Shown here piece by piece: positions 14,396-19,765 of a stretch of 19,765 nt of DNA (position 1 is the first letter of the stretch; every line of letters begins with the position of its first letter). Source of the stretch: Sphaerochaeta sp. (GTDB taxonomy: Bacteria > Spirochaetota > Spirochaetia > Sphaerochaetales > Sphaerochaetaceae); contig DMAO01000356.1 of the NCBI GenBank assembly GCA_003446545.1, positions 1 through 19,765 on the forward strand. Direction: 5' to 3'. The notes beneath the pieces are model-generated. The model did no database searches, was not told where the DNA came from, and was given only the letters and a program-made list of their open reading frames with translations. The position numbers were made by a program, and so were the translations under genes.

Positions 14396-15676
14396 CTAGA
14401 AAATATTCTGGTCAAAGGCCTCCAAAGCCTCTTCTAGGAAGCCAGCCTCGTATAGAAGGTCGAGCAACGTGTAGCGGTTCCTAATCATCTGGGCTGCTCG
14501 TATGGCATGGAGGAAATTGTCCTTGGACGTGTTGATATCTGCATACGTAAGGGGACAGGACACTTCAGCCATGGCCTGCCTCAACTCCCTAAAGGGAGGA
14601 AGCTGTACCGAACAACGCCTCAATATATTGGGTAAGGCTCTAAGGATAGCTTTCCTTCGAGTTTTCAGAGCATCACCGCAAAGGAACTTACTTTTCGCAA
14701 TCGGAAGAACCTGATCAAGCAGAGCAGGTGCAAAGGAGAAAGCCTGTTCGATGCTTTCTCCTCTCTCTTCCCAGCTTTCAGCTGGCCTTTGCATAATACT
14801 AGAGAAATCCATCCTAGGGAGCATCTCATAGAGGAAGCTCATTGCTAGGGTCCCCACAGCAACCTTGAAGCCATGGCTAACAGGAAGACCATCCATCTCC
14901 AGGTGTTCCATCTCCCAAATGTGGCTAATGAGGTGTTCAGCTCCACTGGCAGGTCTGGAATCATGCATGACCTGCATGGCAAATCCGCTTGCCGAAAGAG
15001 CATCAAAAAGCACTCCGACAGAGTTTTGACTACGGTTAGCAATTTCCTTATGCTCTGCATAGACCTTCCTAAGCGGGGTCTGCACCATCTTCCAGATATC
15101 CTCCCGTATCGGTTGCAGAGCAAGTTGGTCGGCAACTATCCAGTCAGAGCCTGCCGTGAACTTGGCCATACAGTCCCCGAAGCCCGCTCCTATCATAGGC
15201 ATAGGGGCTGTGCAGAGAATGTTCGTGTCTGCAACCACTGCAGTAGGGGCATTACAAGGCAGGGTCTGCTTGAAGCCTTTGATGGAGACAGCCGCTCCAT
15301 AGGAGGTATAGCCATCGACAGAGGGGGCTGTTGCCACCACCATATACGGGCGGTCCACCTCAAAGCTTGCACGCTTGGTGATGTCATTGAGGGTTCCAGA
15401 ACCAAGGGCTACAGCAATACTGGCATCCTGGGCTAGAGAGAGACGAACCCGTTCAATGGAGTGCTCATCAGCATAGACTTGCGGAAGGGCGGCAAAACAA
15501 CACTGCCTTACCTGTATACCCTGTTGCTCAAGACTCTGGATAAGGGCAAAACCGCCAATGCCAAGAGTATTCCCATCAGAGACAAGCAAGGCAGGAGTGT
15601 GTCCGAAGGCCTCCACAAACAAGGCCCCAACTCGGGTGATGGCACCCTTTTCCACTACAGCAATCTTGGTATCCAT
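14396..15676 (-). CDS. sn-glycerol-1-phosphate dehydrogenase-like Fe-ADH (EgsA/AraM family)
   Basis: NAD(P)-dependent, metal-requiring dehydrogenase of 426 aa of the Fe-ADH_2 type, which interconverts dihydroxyacetone phosphate and sn-glycerol 1-phosphate. Evidence: the nucleotide-binding LGSGTLNDITKR (GSG 92-94), the family stretch TAPSVDGYTSYGAAVS (116-131), the metal ligand Asp168 with Lys172 in AGFGDCMAKFTAGSDW, and two metal histidines, His248 (SGAEHLISH) and His268 (VSHGFK). The start at 15676 follows GGAGGAGG; a short CTCC-TTT-GGAG hairpin could partly mask this site. Bacterial members are often labelled AraM and sit in sugar operons. Here it heads a two-gene unit with a TIM-barrel isomerase and faces a GDPD. 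Related substrates in this superfamily cannot be excluded. Confidence 0.85.
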   Translation of the reverse strand: MDTKIAVVEKGAITRVGALFVEAFGHTPALLVSDGNTLGIGGFALIQSLEQQGIQVRQCCFAALPQVYADEHSIERVRLSLAQDASIAVALGSGTLNDITKRASFEVDRPYMVVATAPSVDGYTSYGAAVSIKGFKQTLPCNAPTAVVADTNILCTAPMPMIGAGFGDCMAKFTAGSDWIVADQLALQPIREDIWKMVQTPLRKVYAEHKEIANRSQNSVGVLFDALSASGFAMQVMHDSRPASGAEHLISHIWEMEHLEMDGLPVSHGFKVAVGTLAMSFLYEMLPRMDFSSIMQRPAESWEERGESIEQAFSFAPALLDQVLPIAKSKFLCGDALKTRRKAILRALPNILRRCSVQLPPFRELRQAMAEVSCPLTYADINTSKDNFLHAIRAAQMIRNRYTLLDLLYEAGFLEEALEAFDQNIF

Positions 15677-15713
15677 GATTCCTCCTCCAAAGGAGCATAC
15701 CACAAATTACCAA

Positions 15714-15729
15714 GTGAGCGGAACCTCAC
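15714..15729. promoter_or_regulatory. Dyad resembling a lac-type operator between divergent genes
   Basis: GTGAG-CGGAAC-CTCAC is a 16-base dyad 38 bases upstream of the dehydrogenase-like gene and 40 bases upstream of the SGNH gene. On the minus strand it reads TTGTGAGGTTCCGCTCAC, close to the TTGTGAGC half-site of lac-like operators. A -10 candidate TATGCT (rc at 15695-15700) for the dehydrogenase gene lies just downstream, but no good -35 was seen. Confidence 0.35.
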
Positions 15730-15769
15730 AACGCTTGATTCAGGGCAGTCCCCCTTGTACACTTCCCTC

Positions 15770-16414
15770 ATGAAAGCGAACACATTTTCCATCCTAGGGG
15801 ACTCCATCTCCACCTTTGAGCAGTGCAACCCTCCTGAAAACGAGGTCTTCTATCCCAAGGAAGGCTGTGATGTCCTGGACAAGGAACATACCTGGTGGCA
15901 TATGCTCATGGAAGAGACAAAGCTACACCTCGTCATGAACGAGTCCTACTCTGGAAGCAGGATCAGCGTGACGGGATCCCGTCCACCCTCCTCCAGCTTC
16001 CTCTCCCATACAAGACAGGAGCGCCTTAGCGGCGACATCATCATTGTCTTTGGAGGAACCAATGACTTTGGCCAGGCAGAGAAGCCGGCAACCCTTGCAG
16101 TCTTCAGCGAAGCATATGACCATTTGGTACAGCTGATGCTAGAGACCCACCAAGAGAGCAAGCTCTTCTTCTGTACCCCTCTGCAACGATCAGACAAAGC
16201 CCTAGATGAGAAGAACATACACTTCTGGAGCCAAAACGACCTGGCAAGTACCATCAGAAAGACGCTAGGGCATTACCCAGAAGCAAACCTCATAGACCTA
16301 GCTTCCTACCCCATCACCAATGGTGATGGCATGCTCTTCGATGGTCTCCACCCTACAAGACAAGGGATGAGACTGATTGCAACCCTGATCAAGGAAGGAT
16401 TGAATCTAGACTGA
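15770..16414 (+). CDS. SGNH/GDSL hydrolase family protein
   Basis: Esterase/lipase-type hydrolase of 214 aa. The four SGNH blocks are recognisable: block I SILGDSIST with nucleophile Ser12; block II near SGSRIS (Gly62); block III VFGGTNDFG with Asn98; and block V FDGLHPTRQG with Asp191 and His194. There is no signal peptide, so it is likely cytoplasmic. Starting at the ATG at 15770 puts the GDS motif at residue 10, as usual; the frame is open upstream but overlaps the dehydrogenase gene. No ribosome site is visible before this ATG, so the start is less certain than most here. It is divergent from the dehydrogenase-like gene and only 17 bases before the broken gene at 16432. It probably deacylates or deacetylates a small ester or glycan; the substrate is not known. 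Confidence 0.85.
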   Translation: MKANTFSILGDSISTFEQCNPPENEVFYPKEGCDVLDKEHTWWHMLMEETKLHLVMNESYSGSRISVTGSRPPSSSFLSHTRQERLSGDIIIVFGGTNDFGQAEKPATLAVFSEAYDHLVQLMLETHQESKLFFCTPLQRSDKALDEKNIHFWSQNDLASTIRKTLGHYPEANLIDLASYPITNGDGMLFDGLHPTRQGMRLIATLIKEGLNLD

Positions 16415-16431
16415 CAAGAAGGAGAACCGTA

Positions 16432-16707
16432 TTGGCTTCCTTTGACCAACACAGAGAACCATACAGGGATTTGCTCTCTTTTGCTTAGGAGCTGAGAAAC
16501 CATCTGAAGCAGAAGTTTCCTTCCTCTTCCCTCACATCAGGCATTTATCAGAGGCGGAGGGACAGTACCTACTTCACCTTTACCCCGCCTGATCTTACGA
16601 AGAAGACCCTATTCGAACACCCTGACTATGAGGACCTGGGCTCTTTGACACGATCCATTGAAGAGGTGGAGCACGTTCTAGCAAACTGCTCAATTACATG
16701 TAGCTAA
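16432..16707 (+). pseudogene. DUF7000-like gene remnant with amber stop and internal deletion
   Basis: One + strand frame runs from a TTG at 16432, with AAGGAG (16419-16424) 7 bases upstream, to TAA at 16705-16707, broken only by TAG at 16486-16488. The reading is ASFDQHREPYRDLLSFA, stop, ELRNHLKQKFPS, then GIYQRRRDSTYFTFTPPDLTKKTL, directly joined to FEHPDYEDLGSLTRSIEEV. From memory, DUF7000-type proteins read FAQELR at the stop, so a CAG-to-TAG change fits. They also carry a long central part (KIAIVF...HE...SIIEHIL) between the two halves that is missing here. The remnant therefore has a nonsense mutation plus a large in-frame-looking deletion. Intact members are roughly twice this length. 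It follows the SGNH gene by 17 bases. The decay is clear; the family name is recalled, not searched. Confidence 0.65.
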
Positions 16708-17561
16708 GGCAGTACCTTCTCTGCATCAGAGGCCATCCTCTGATGCTCTGCTGCAAGCAGATTATCAGAGTGCATCTTTGCAAGGATAGTGGAGACAAGG
16801 GAGAACAACTCCTTATCGGCTGAGTAATCAGCCTCGGCAAAGAAATCGATACGTTGCTCCCGCATAAGCTGGTGACTGGTTTCCAATGCCCCACTCTTAT
16901 GCACAGCAATGCTCTTGCCACCGTTGTACTTGACCAGCTTCATGCATGGGACATCGGTAAGACCGTCTCCAATGTAAATCATATTCGTGAAGGGAACCGG
17001 ACGGCTTTTCTCTGGGGTATAGTTGTTCAGCTTCTTGTCCTCAAACACATCCAGCACCCCTTTGTTAATCCTGAACAGGAACTGCGTCTTGGCAGTATAG
17101 TTGACCGAGAGCTTCGGCCAGACAGCAACCCCATTCTCATCGTAGAGATACTCACTGGCATAGATGCGTTTGAAACGATCCCCTACTGCGGATCCTTCTA
17201 TGATCTCCCTCAAGCCCGATGAGATGATGTAGTGGTCAATGACAAGGCCCAGTTCTTGTCCTATCCTGTCTATATTCCCAAACCATGAGAGTACCCCGGG
17301 GTAGAACTCCAGATTCTCCCCCAAGGCGACGAAGTCACTTCGCCTGATAGGTTGGCTTCGTCTCTTGGATTCGTCGAGCATGAGCTTCATATAGGCGAGG
17401 ATGCTGTCCATTTCCTCCTCCTGGGCCAAGGCATCGGCCTTTGCCCAGAAAGAGGGGGCTTCCATACCCAGCTTGGGAATGAAGGTGTACTCCTGCATGT
17501 CCTTGGTTGTGAGTGTCTTGTCAAAATCATACATGATGGCAATGGTTGGTTTCTGTTGCAT
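16704..17561 (-). CDS. HAD-superfamily phosphatase (phosphoserine-phosphatase-like)
   Basis: Cytoplasmic hydrolase of 285 aa. Motif I is YDFDKTLT (Asp12 nucleophile, Asp14 acid/base), motif II ISSG (113-116), motif III probably Lys167 (INKGVLDV), and motif IV IGDGLTDVP (Asp199, Asp203). Residues 20-110 form a helical cap of the C1 type, as in phosphoserine phosphatase and related small-molecule phosphatases. The start at 17561 has no ribosome site; the internal ATG at codon 10 is no better, and would truncate just before motif I. It is divergent from the MarR gene and shares its intergenic dyad, so the same regulator may control both. The 3' end overlaps the broken gene at 16432-16707 by 4 bases. 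Likely dephosphorylates a small metabolite; which one is unknown. Confidence 0.87.
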   Translation of the reverse strand: MQQKPTIAIMYDFDKTLTTKDMQEYTFIPKLGMEAPSFWAKADALAQEEEMDSILAYMKLMLDESKRRSQPIRRSDFVALGENLEFYPGVLSWFGNIDRIGQELGLVIDHYIISSGLREIIEGSAVGDRFKRIYASEYLYDENGVAVWPKLSVNYTAKTQFLFRINKGVLDVFEDKKLNNYTPEKSRPVPFTNMIYIGDGLTDVPCMKLVKYNGGKSIAVHKSGALETSHQLMREQRIDFFAEADYSADKELFSLVSTILAKMHSDNLLAAEHQRMASDAEKVLP

Positions 17562-17592
17562 GCCGATAAGTATACCACGGGAAGCAACAAGA

Positions 17593-17622
17593 AATATAGA
17601 ACTTATATGGTTGACATATCAA
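17593..17622 (-). promoter_or_regulatory. Predicted promoter of the HAD phosphatase gene
   Basis: On the minus strand TTGATA (17617-17622), 18 bases, TATATT (17593-17598). The start site would be near 17586, giving a leader of about 25 bases. The -35 lies inside the dyad that also covers the MarR promoter. Confidence 0.45.
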
Positions 17623-17623
17623 C
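17610..17623. promoter_or_regulatory. MarR-type operator candidate
   Basis: GTTGA-CATA-TCAAC is a 14-base dyad in an A+T-rich setting between divergent genes. It overlaps the -35 elements of both predicted promoters, a position from which a dimeric MarR protein could repress its own operon and the HAD gene. Confidence 0.5.
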
Positions 17624-17639
17624 TAATATTCTGTATATC
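17611..17639 (+). promoter_or_regulatory. Predicted promoter of the marR-MATE operon (leaderless start)
   Basis: Perfect TTGACA (17611-17616), 17 bases, TATATC (17634-17639). The expected start site, about 7 bases after the -10, is 17646-17647, which is the A of the marR ATG. No ribosome site lies between the -10 and the ATG. Confidence 0.6.
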
Positions 17640-17646
17640 TTTTCCT

Positions 17647-18096
17647 ATGGAAAGCCAAAGCATTAGCCGTCTCATTGCCATTTTGCATAGGCAAAGCCAA
17701 ATATTTACTAACAAAGCCTTGAAGGAATTCCCGTTGACAAGCGCTGAATACCCTTTCCTGTTTGCCTTGATTCATGCAGAAGGACAGACCCAGGAAGAAC
17801 TCTCCTCCTACCTCTATATAGACAAGGGTGCAACTGCACGGGTCATCAAGGCACTCATGGCCAAAGGCTATGTACGTAAAGAACAAGATGCACAAGACAA
17901 GCGGTGCAACCGCATCTTTCTGACAGAAAAGGCCAAACAGGAACATGAGGATATTCAAAAGTGTGTCATGCAGTGGAATTCCTACATCACCAAAGGCCTT
18001 GACGAGGAGACCTACCAGAGCATCTTTACAGCATTGCAAACGATGGTCGACCAGGTAAGAAAGAAACCCATCCCTGAACACACTGGAGCAAAATGA
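17647..18096 (+). CDS. MarR family transcriptional regulator
   Basis: Winged-helix repressor of 149 aa, usual MarR length. After an N-terminal dimerisation helix comes LTSAEYPFLFALIHAEGQTQEELSSYL (helix-turn-helix entry), then DKGATARVIKALMAKGYV (recognition helix) and RKEQDAQDKRCNRIFLT, the wing with its conserved D(x)R-type pattern. The C-terminal helices complete the dimer. I chose the ATG at 17647: longer frames run back into the HAD gene. There is no ribosome site, and the predicted promoter places the mRNA 5' end at the start codon, so the mRNA may be leaderless. The stop is one base from the MATE start, giving a two-gene operon. The expected role is to repress this operon and release it when a toxic ligand binds. 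Confidence 0.9.
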   Translation: MESQSISRLIAILHRQSQIFTNKALKEFPLTSAEYPFLFALIHAEGQTQEELSSYLYIDKGATARVIKALMAKGYVRKEQDAQDKRCNRIFLTEKAKQEHEDIQKCVMQWNSYITKGLDEETYQSIFTALQTMVDQVRKKPIPEHTGAK

Positions 18097-18097
18097 C

Positions 18098-19453
18098 ATG
18101 GAAAAAGTGAACCCCCTAGGGGAAAAGAAAATATCGAAACTTCTGATACAGTTTTCCGTCCCGGCTATTGTCGGTATGATGGCCAATGCACTCTACAACA
18201 TTGTAGACCGCATATTCATAGGTAACAAGGCTGACCTTGGTGCCTATGGCATTGCAGCCATTACCATCTCGTTCCCCATCATGATAACCCTCATTGCCTT
18301 GGGTGTGCTCTTCGGAATAGGTGGCTCGACACTCTTTGCCATCAAGCTGGGGCAGAAGAAAACAGAAGATGCAGAAAAGGCCTTGGGCAATGCATTCAGC
18401 CTCCTTCTGATAGCAGGGCTTTTCTTCTCTATCCTGGGACAGATATTCCTCACCCAGCTCCTCACCCTCTTTGGTGCAAGCTCTGATGTAATGCCCTATG
18501 CAACAGAGTATATGCGCATCATCTTTATGGGAGCATCATTCCAGATGATGAGCATGGGCATGAACAACTTCATCAGAGCCGACGGTAACCCCAAGATTGC
18601 CATGATGTCGATGTTCCTAGGGGCGGGCATCAATATGATCCTAGACCCCATCTTCATCTTTGTCCTGGATATGGGTATGGCAGGGGCAGCCCTGGCGACC
18701 ATCATCAGCCAAACCTGTGCTTCCATATGGGTGGTAGGCTACTTCTTTGGCAAGAGAAGCAGAAGCAAACTGAAACGCGTCAATATGAGGCTTCAAAAAA
18801 CCTTGGTATTGACTATCATCAGCTTGGGAATTCCTCCCTTTGCCCTGCAGCTGGCCAACAGCCTGCTCAATATTGTCCTGAACAAAAGCCTCATCAACTA
18901 CGGTGGCGACCTTGGCATCTCTGCCATGGGTATTGTGAACAGCCTGCAGACGCTGCTCATGATGCCGGTCATCGGCATCAACCAAGGGGTTCTGCCCATC
19001 ATCAGCTTCAACTTTGGAGCAAGACAGTTTGACAGGGTTAAGGAAGCGGCTAAGCTCGGCATCCTGGCAGCAACTGCCTTGGTGATGGTCGGCTTCCTTG
19101 CCACCCGTTTCTTCCCCACTCAGCTGGTTGGCATGTTCAATCAGGAGCCGGCTTTGCTCAAGCTTGGCAGCTTTGCGCTGAAGCGATGGTTCATGCTCAC
19201 CCCTCTTATCGGGTTCCAGATAATCGGGGCAAACTTCTTCCAAGCCATCGGCAGACCACGTTCTGCCATGTTCCTCACCCTCTCCAGGCAGGTAATCTTC
19301 CTCATCCCCGCCATCCTGATATTCCCCTTGTTCTGGAGTCTGGAGGGGATTCTCTTTGCAGCACCGTTTGCTGACCTGATCTCCACAGTAGTCACAGCGT
19401 TCTTCTTCTACTATGGGATGAAGAACCTGGAGAAAAAGGCCGCAGTCATATAA
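18098..19453 (+). CDS. MATE family efflux transporter (DinF/NorM superfamily)
   Basis: Inner-membrane antiporter of 451 aa with about 12 hydrophobic segments in two similar halves, the normal MATE length. It exports drugs or metabolites in exchange for Na+ or H+. The N-terminus PLGEKKISKLLIQFSVPAIVGMMANALYNIVDRIFIG is the classic MATE opening, and the second half restarts with a matching stretch (LVLTIISLGIPPFALQLANSLLNIVLNKSL, near 232-261). PVIGINQGVLPIISFNFGA (near 291-309) is also typical. The start at 18098 follows GGAG (18085-18088) by 9 bases and the MarR stop by one base. It forms a repressor-pump pair with the MarR gene. The transported compound cannot be told from sequence. No clear terminator follows; a bulged AGGCA/TGCCT stem (19461-19493) lacks a T-run. 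Confidence 0.93.
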   Translation: MEKVNPLGEKKISKLLIQFSVPAIVGMMANALYNIVDRIFIGNKADLGAYGIAAITISFPIMITLIALGVLFGIGGSTLFAIKLGQKKTEDAEKALGNAFSLLLIAGLFFSILGQIFLTQLLTLFGASSDVMPYATEYMRIIFMGASFQMMSMGMNNFIRADGNPKIAMMSMFLGAGINMILDPIFIFVLDMGMAGAALATIISQTCASIWVVGYFFGKRSRSKLKRVNMRLQKTLVLTIISLGIPPFALQLANSLLNIVLNKSLINYGGDLGISAMGIVNSLQTLLMMPVIGINQGVLPIISFNFGARQFDRVKEAAKLGILAATALVMVGFLATRFFPTQLVGMFNQEPALLKLGSFALKRWFMLTPLIGFQIIGANFFQAIGRPRSAMFLTLSRQVIFLIPAILIFPLFWSLEGILFAAPFADLISTVVTAFFFYYGMKNLEKKAAVI

Positions 19454-19546
19454 CGATACCAGGCAACTGCATGGGCCTTGTTTGGTAGTGCCTAATTCCC
19501 CTGCCATGGATTGCTAGGCAAAAATGTACGCAAAAGCAGATTTTGC

Positions 19547-19660
19547 TCATGTAGACTGCCTCAGCTCAAATCGTGTTGTAAAGTCTATTGCATATATCGT
19601 GTAAGGGGAAAGAATGAGGGCCCTGCAAAGATCTGATGCATAGTGCTTTGCTACAGCCAT
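19547..19660 (-). CDS. Possible small protein, 37 codons
   Basis: A minus-strand frame opens with ATG at 19660, 8 bases after a perfect AAGGAGG (complement of 19669-19675), and ends at 19547. It would encode MAVAKHYASDLCRALILSP and 18 further residues (YTIYAIDFTTRFELRQST), mildly hydrophobic, with no known motif. The frame also stays open upstream to the window edge. The strong ribosome site is the only real support; it could also be chance or the remains of a larger gene. Confidence 0.25.
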   Translation of the reverse strand: MAVAKHYASDLCRALILSPYTIYAIDFTTRFELRQST

Positions 19661-19743
19661 ACCACTCACCTCCTTCAAGATACATCCTGTCAATATCAGG
19701 GGGAAATCACCCACCTGCCTAGATACTGAAATGGAATCTTGTA

Positions 19744-19765
19744 TTGGATGGCTCCAACCATCCAA
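19744..19765. repeat. Perfect hairpin at the window edge
   Basis: TTGGATGG, loop CTCCAA, CCATCCAA: an 8-bp perfect inverted repeat ending on the last base of the window. It may be longer beyond the edge, and could be a terminator for a gene to the right or the end of a repeat. Confidence 0.5.

Larger units (their letters stand above)
19454..19765. other. Tail region without a confident gene
   Basis: About 310 bases after the MATE gene. A bulged stem (AGGCA at 19461-19465 with TGCCT at 19489-19493), one small minus-strand frame with a good ribosome site, and a hairpin at the window edge are the only features seen. Codon use in all frames looks non-coding. Confidence 0.4.

Noticed and set aside
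18641..19507. Long minus-strand open frame opposite the MATE gene (288 codons)
   Set aside because: It is antisense to an unmistakable MATE transporter, its translation is rich in Asp/Gln/Glu/His without motifs, and it has no promoter or ribosome site.

Overview
The window looks like chromosomal DNA of a free-living spirochaete, most likely Sphaerochaeta or a relative. This is inferred from the style of the binding-protein signal sequences (one ends in an AAGAKE-type junction), dense transporter operons, strong AGGAGG ribosome sites and roughly 50% G+C. No rRNA, tRNA, insertion sequence or CRISPR array was seen. Nothing could be searched, so all family assignments come from reading motifs.

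Layout. (1) 41-1665, + strand: a compact, visibly more A+T-rich three-gene module of Xre-type HTH regulator, ImmA/IrrE-type metallopeptidase and PIN-like nuclease. It resembles a toxin-antitoxin or defence cassette. (2) 1799-6575, - strand: a four-gene operon for an ABC importer of the Fe3+/sugar-phosphate (FbpABC/AfuABC) architecture: binding protein, two-domain permease, ATPase, then a PfkB-type sugar kinase. A stem-loop separates the binding protein from the permease. (3) 6953-7762, +: a divergent IolI-like TIM-barrel isomerase. (4) 7763-8561: an 800-base gene-poor gap with a good promoter and a hairpin-rich leader. (5) 8562-12534, +: a second importer of PotABCD-like (two separate permeases) type, closed by a strong terminator, followed by a glycerophosphodiester phosphodiesterase. 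(6) 13442-15676, -: a G1P-dehydrogenase-like Fe-ADH enzyme and a second TIM-barrel isomerase/epimerase. (7) 15770-16707, +: an SGNH hydrolase and a broken DUF7000-like gene. (8) 16704-17561, -: a HAD phosphatase, divergent from a + strand MarR-MATE efflux operon (17647-19453). (9) 19454-19765: a tail holding at most one small frame and an edge hairpin.

How it fits together. The two importers and the first isomerase are tied by four copies of a LacI-type operator (core ATAACGTTTTCA or its complement). Two copies sit between the divergent binding-protein and isomerase genes and two lie upstream of the second ATPase. No LacI regulator is encoded here. With a sugar kinase, two isomerases, a GDPD, a glycerol-1-phosphate dehydrogenase-like enzyme and a HAD phosphatase, the middle 14 kb reads as a scavenging island for phosphorylated or polyol-type carbon compounds. 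The exact substrates cannot be read from sequence. The items most worth a second look are the Xre-ImmA-PIN cassette, the shared operators with the long structured leader, the predicted leaderless marR mRNA, and the decayed gene between the SGNH and HAD genes.
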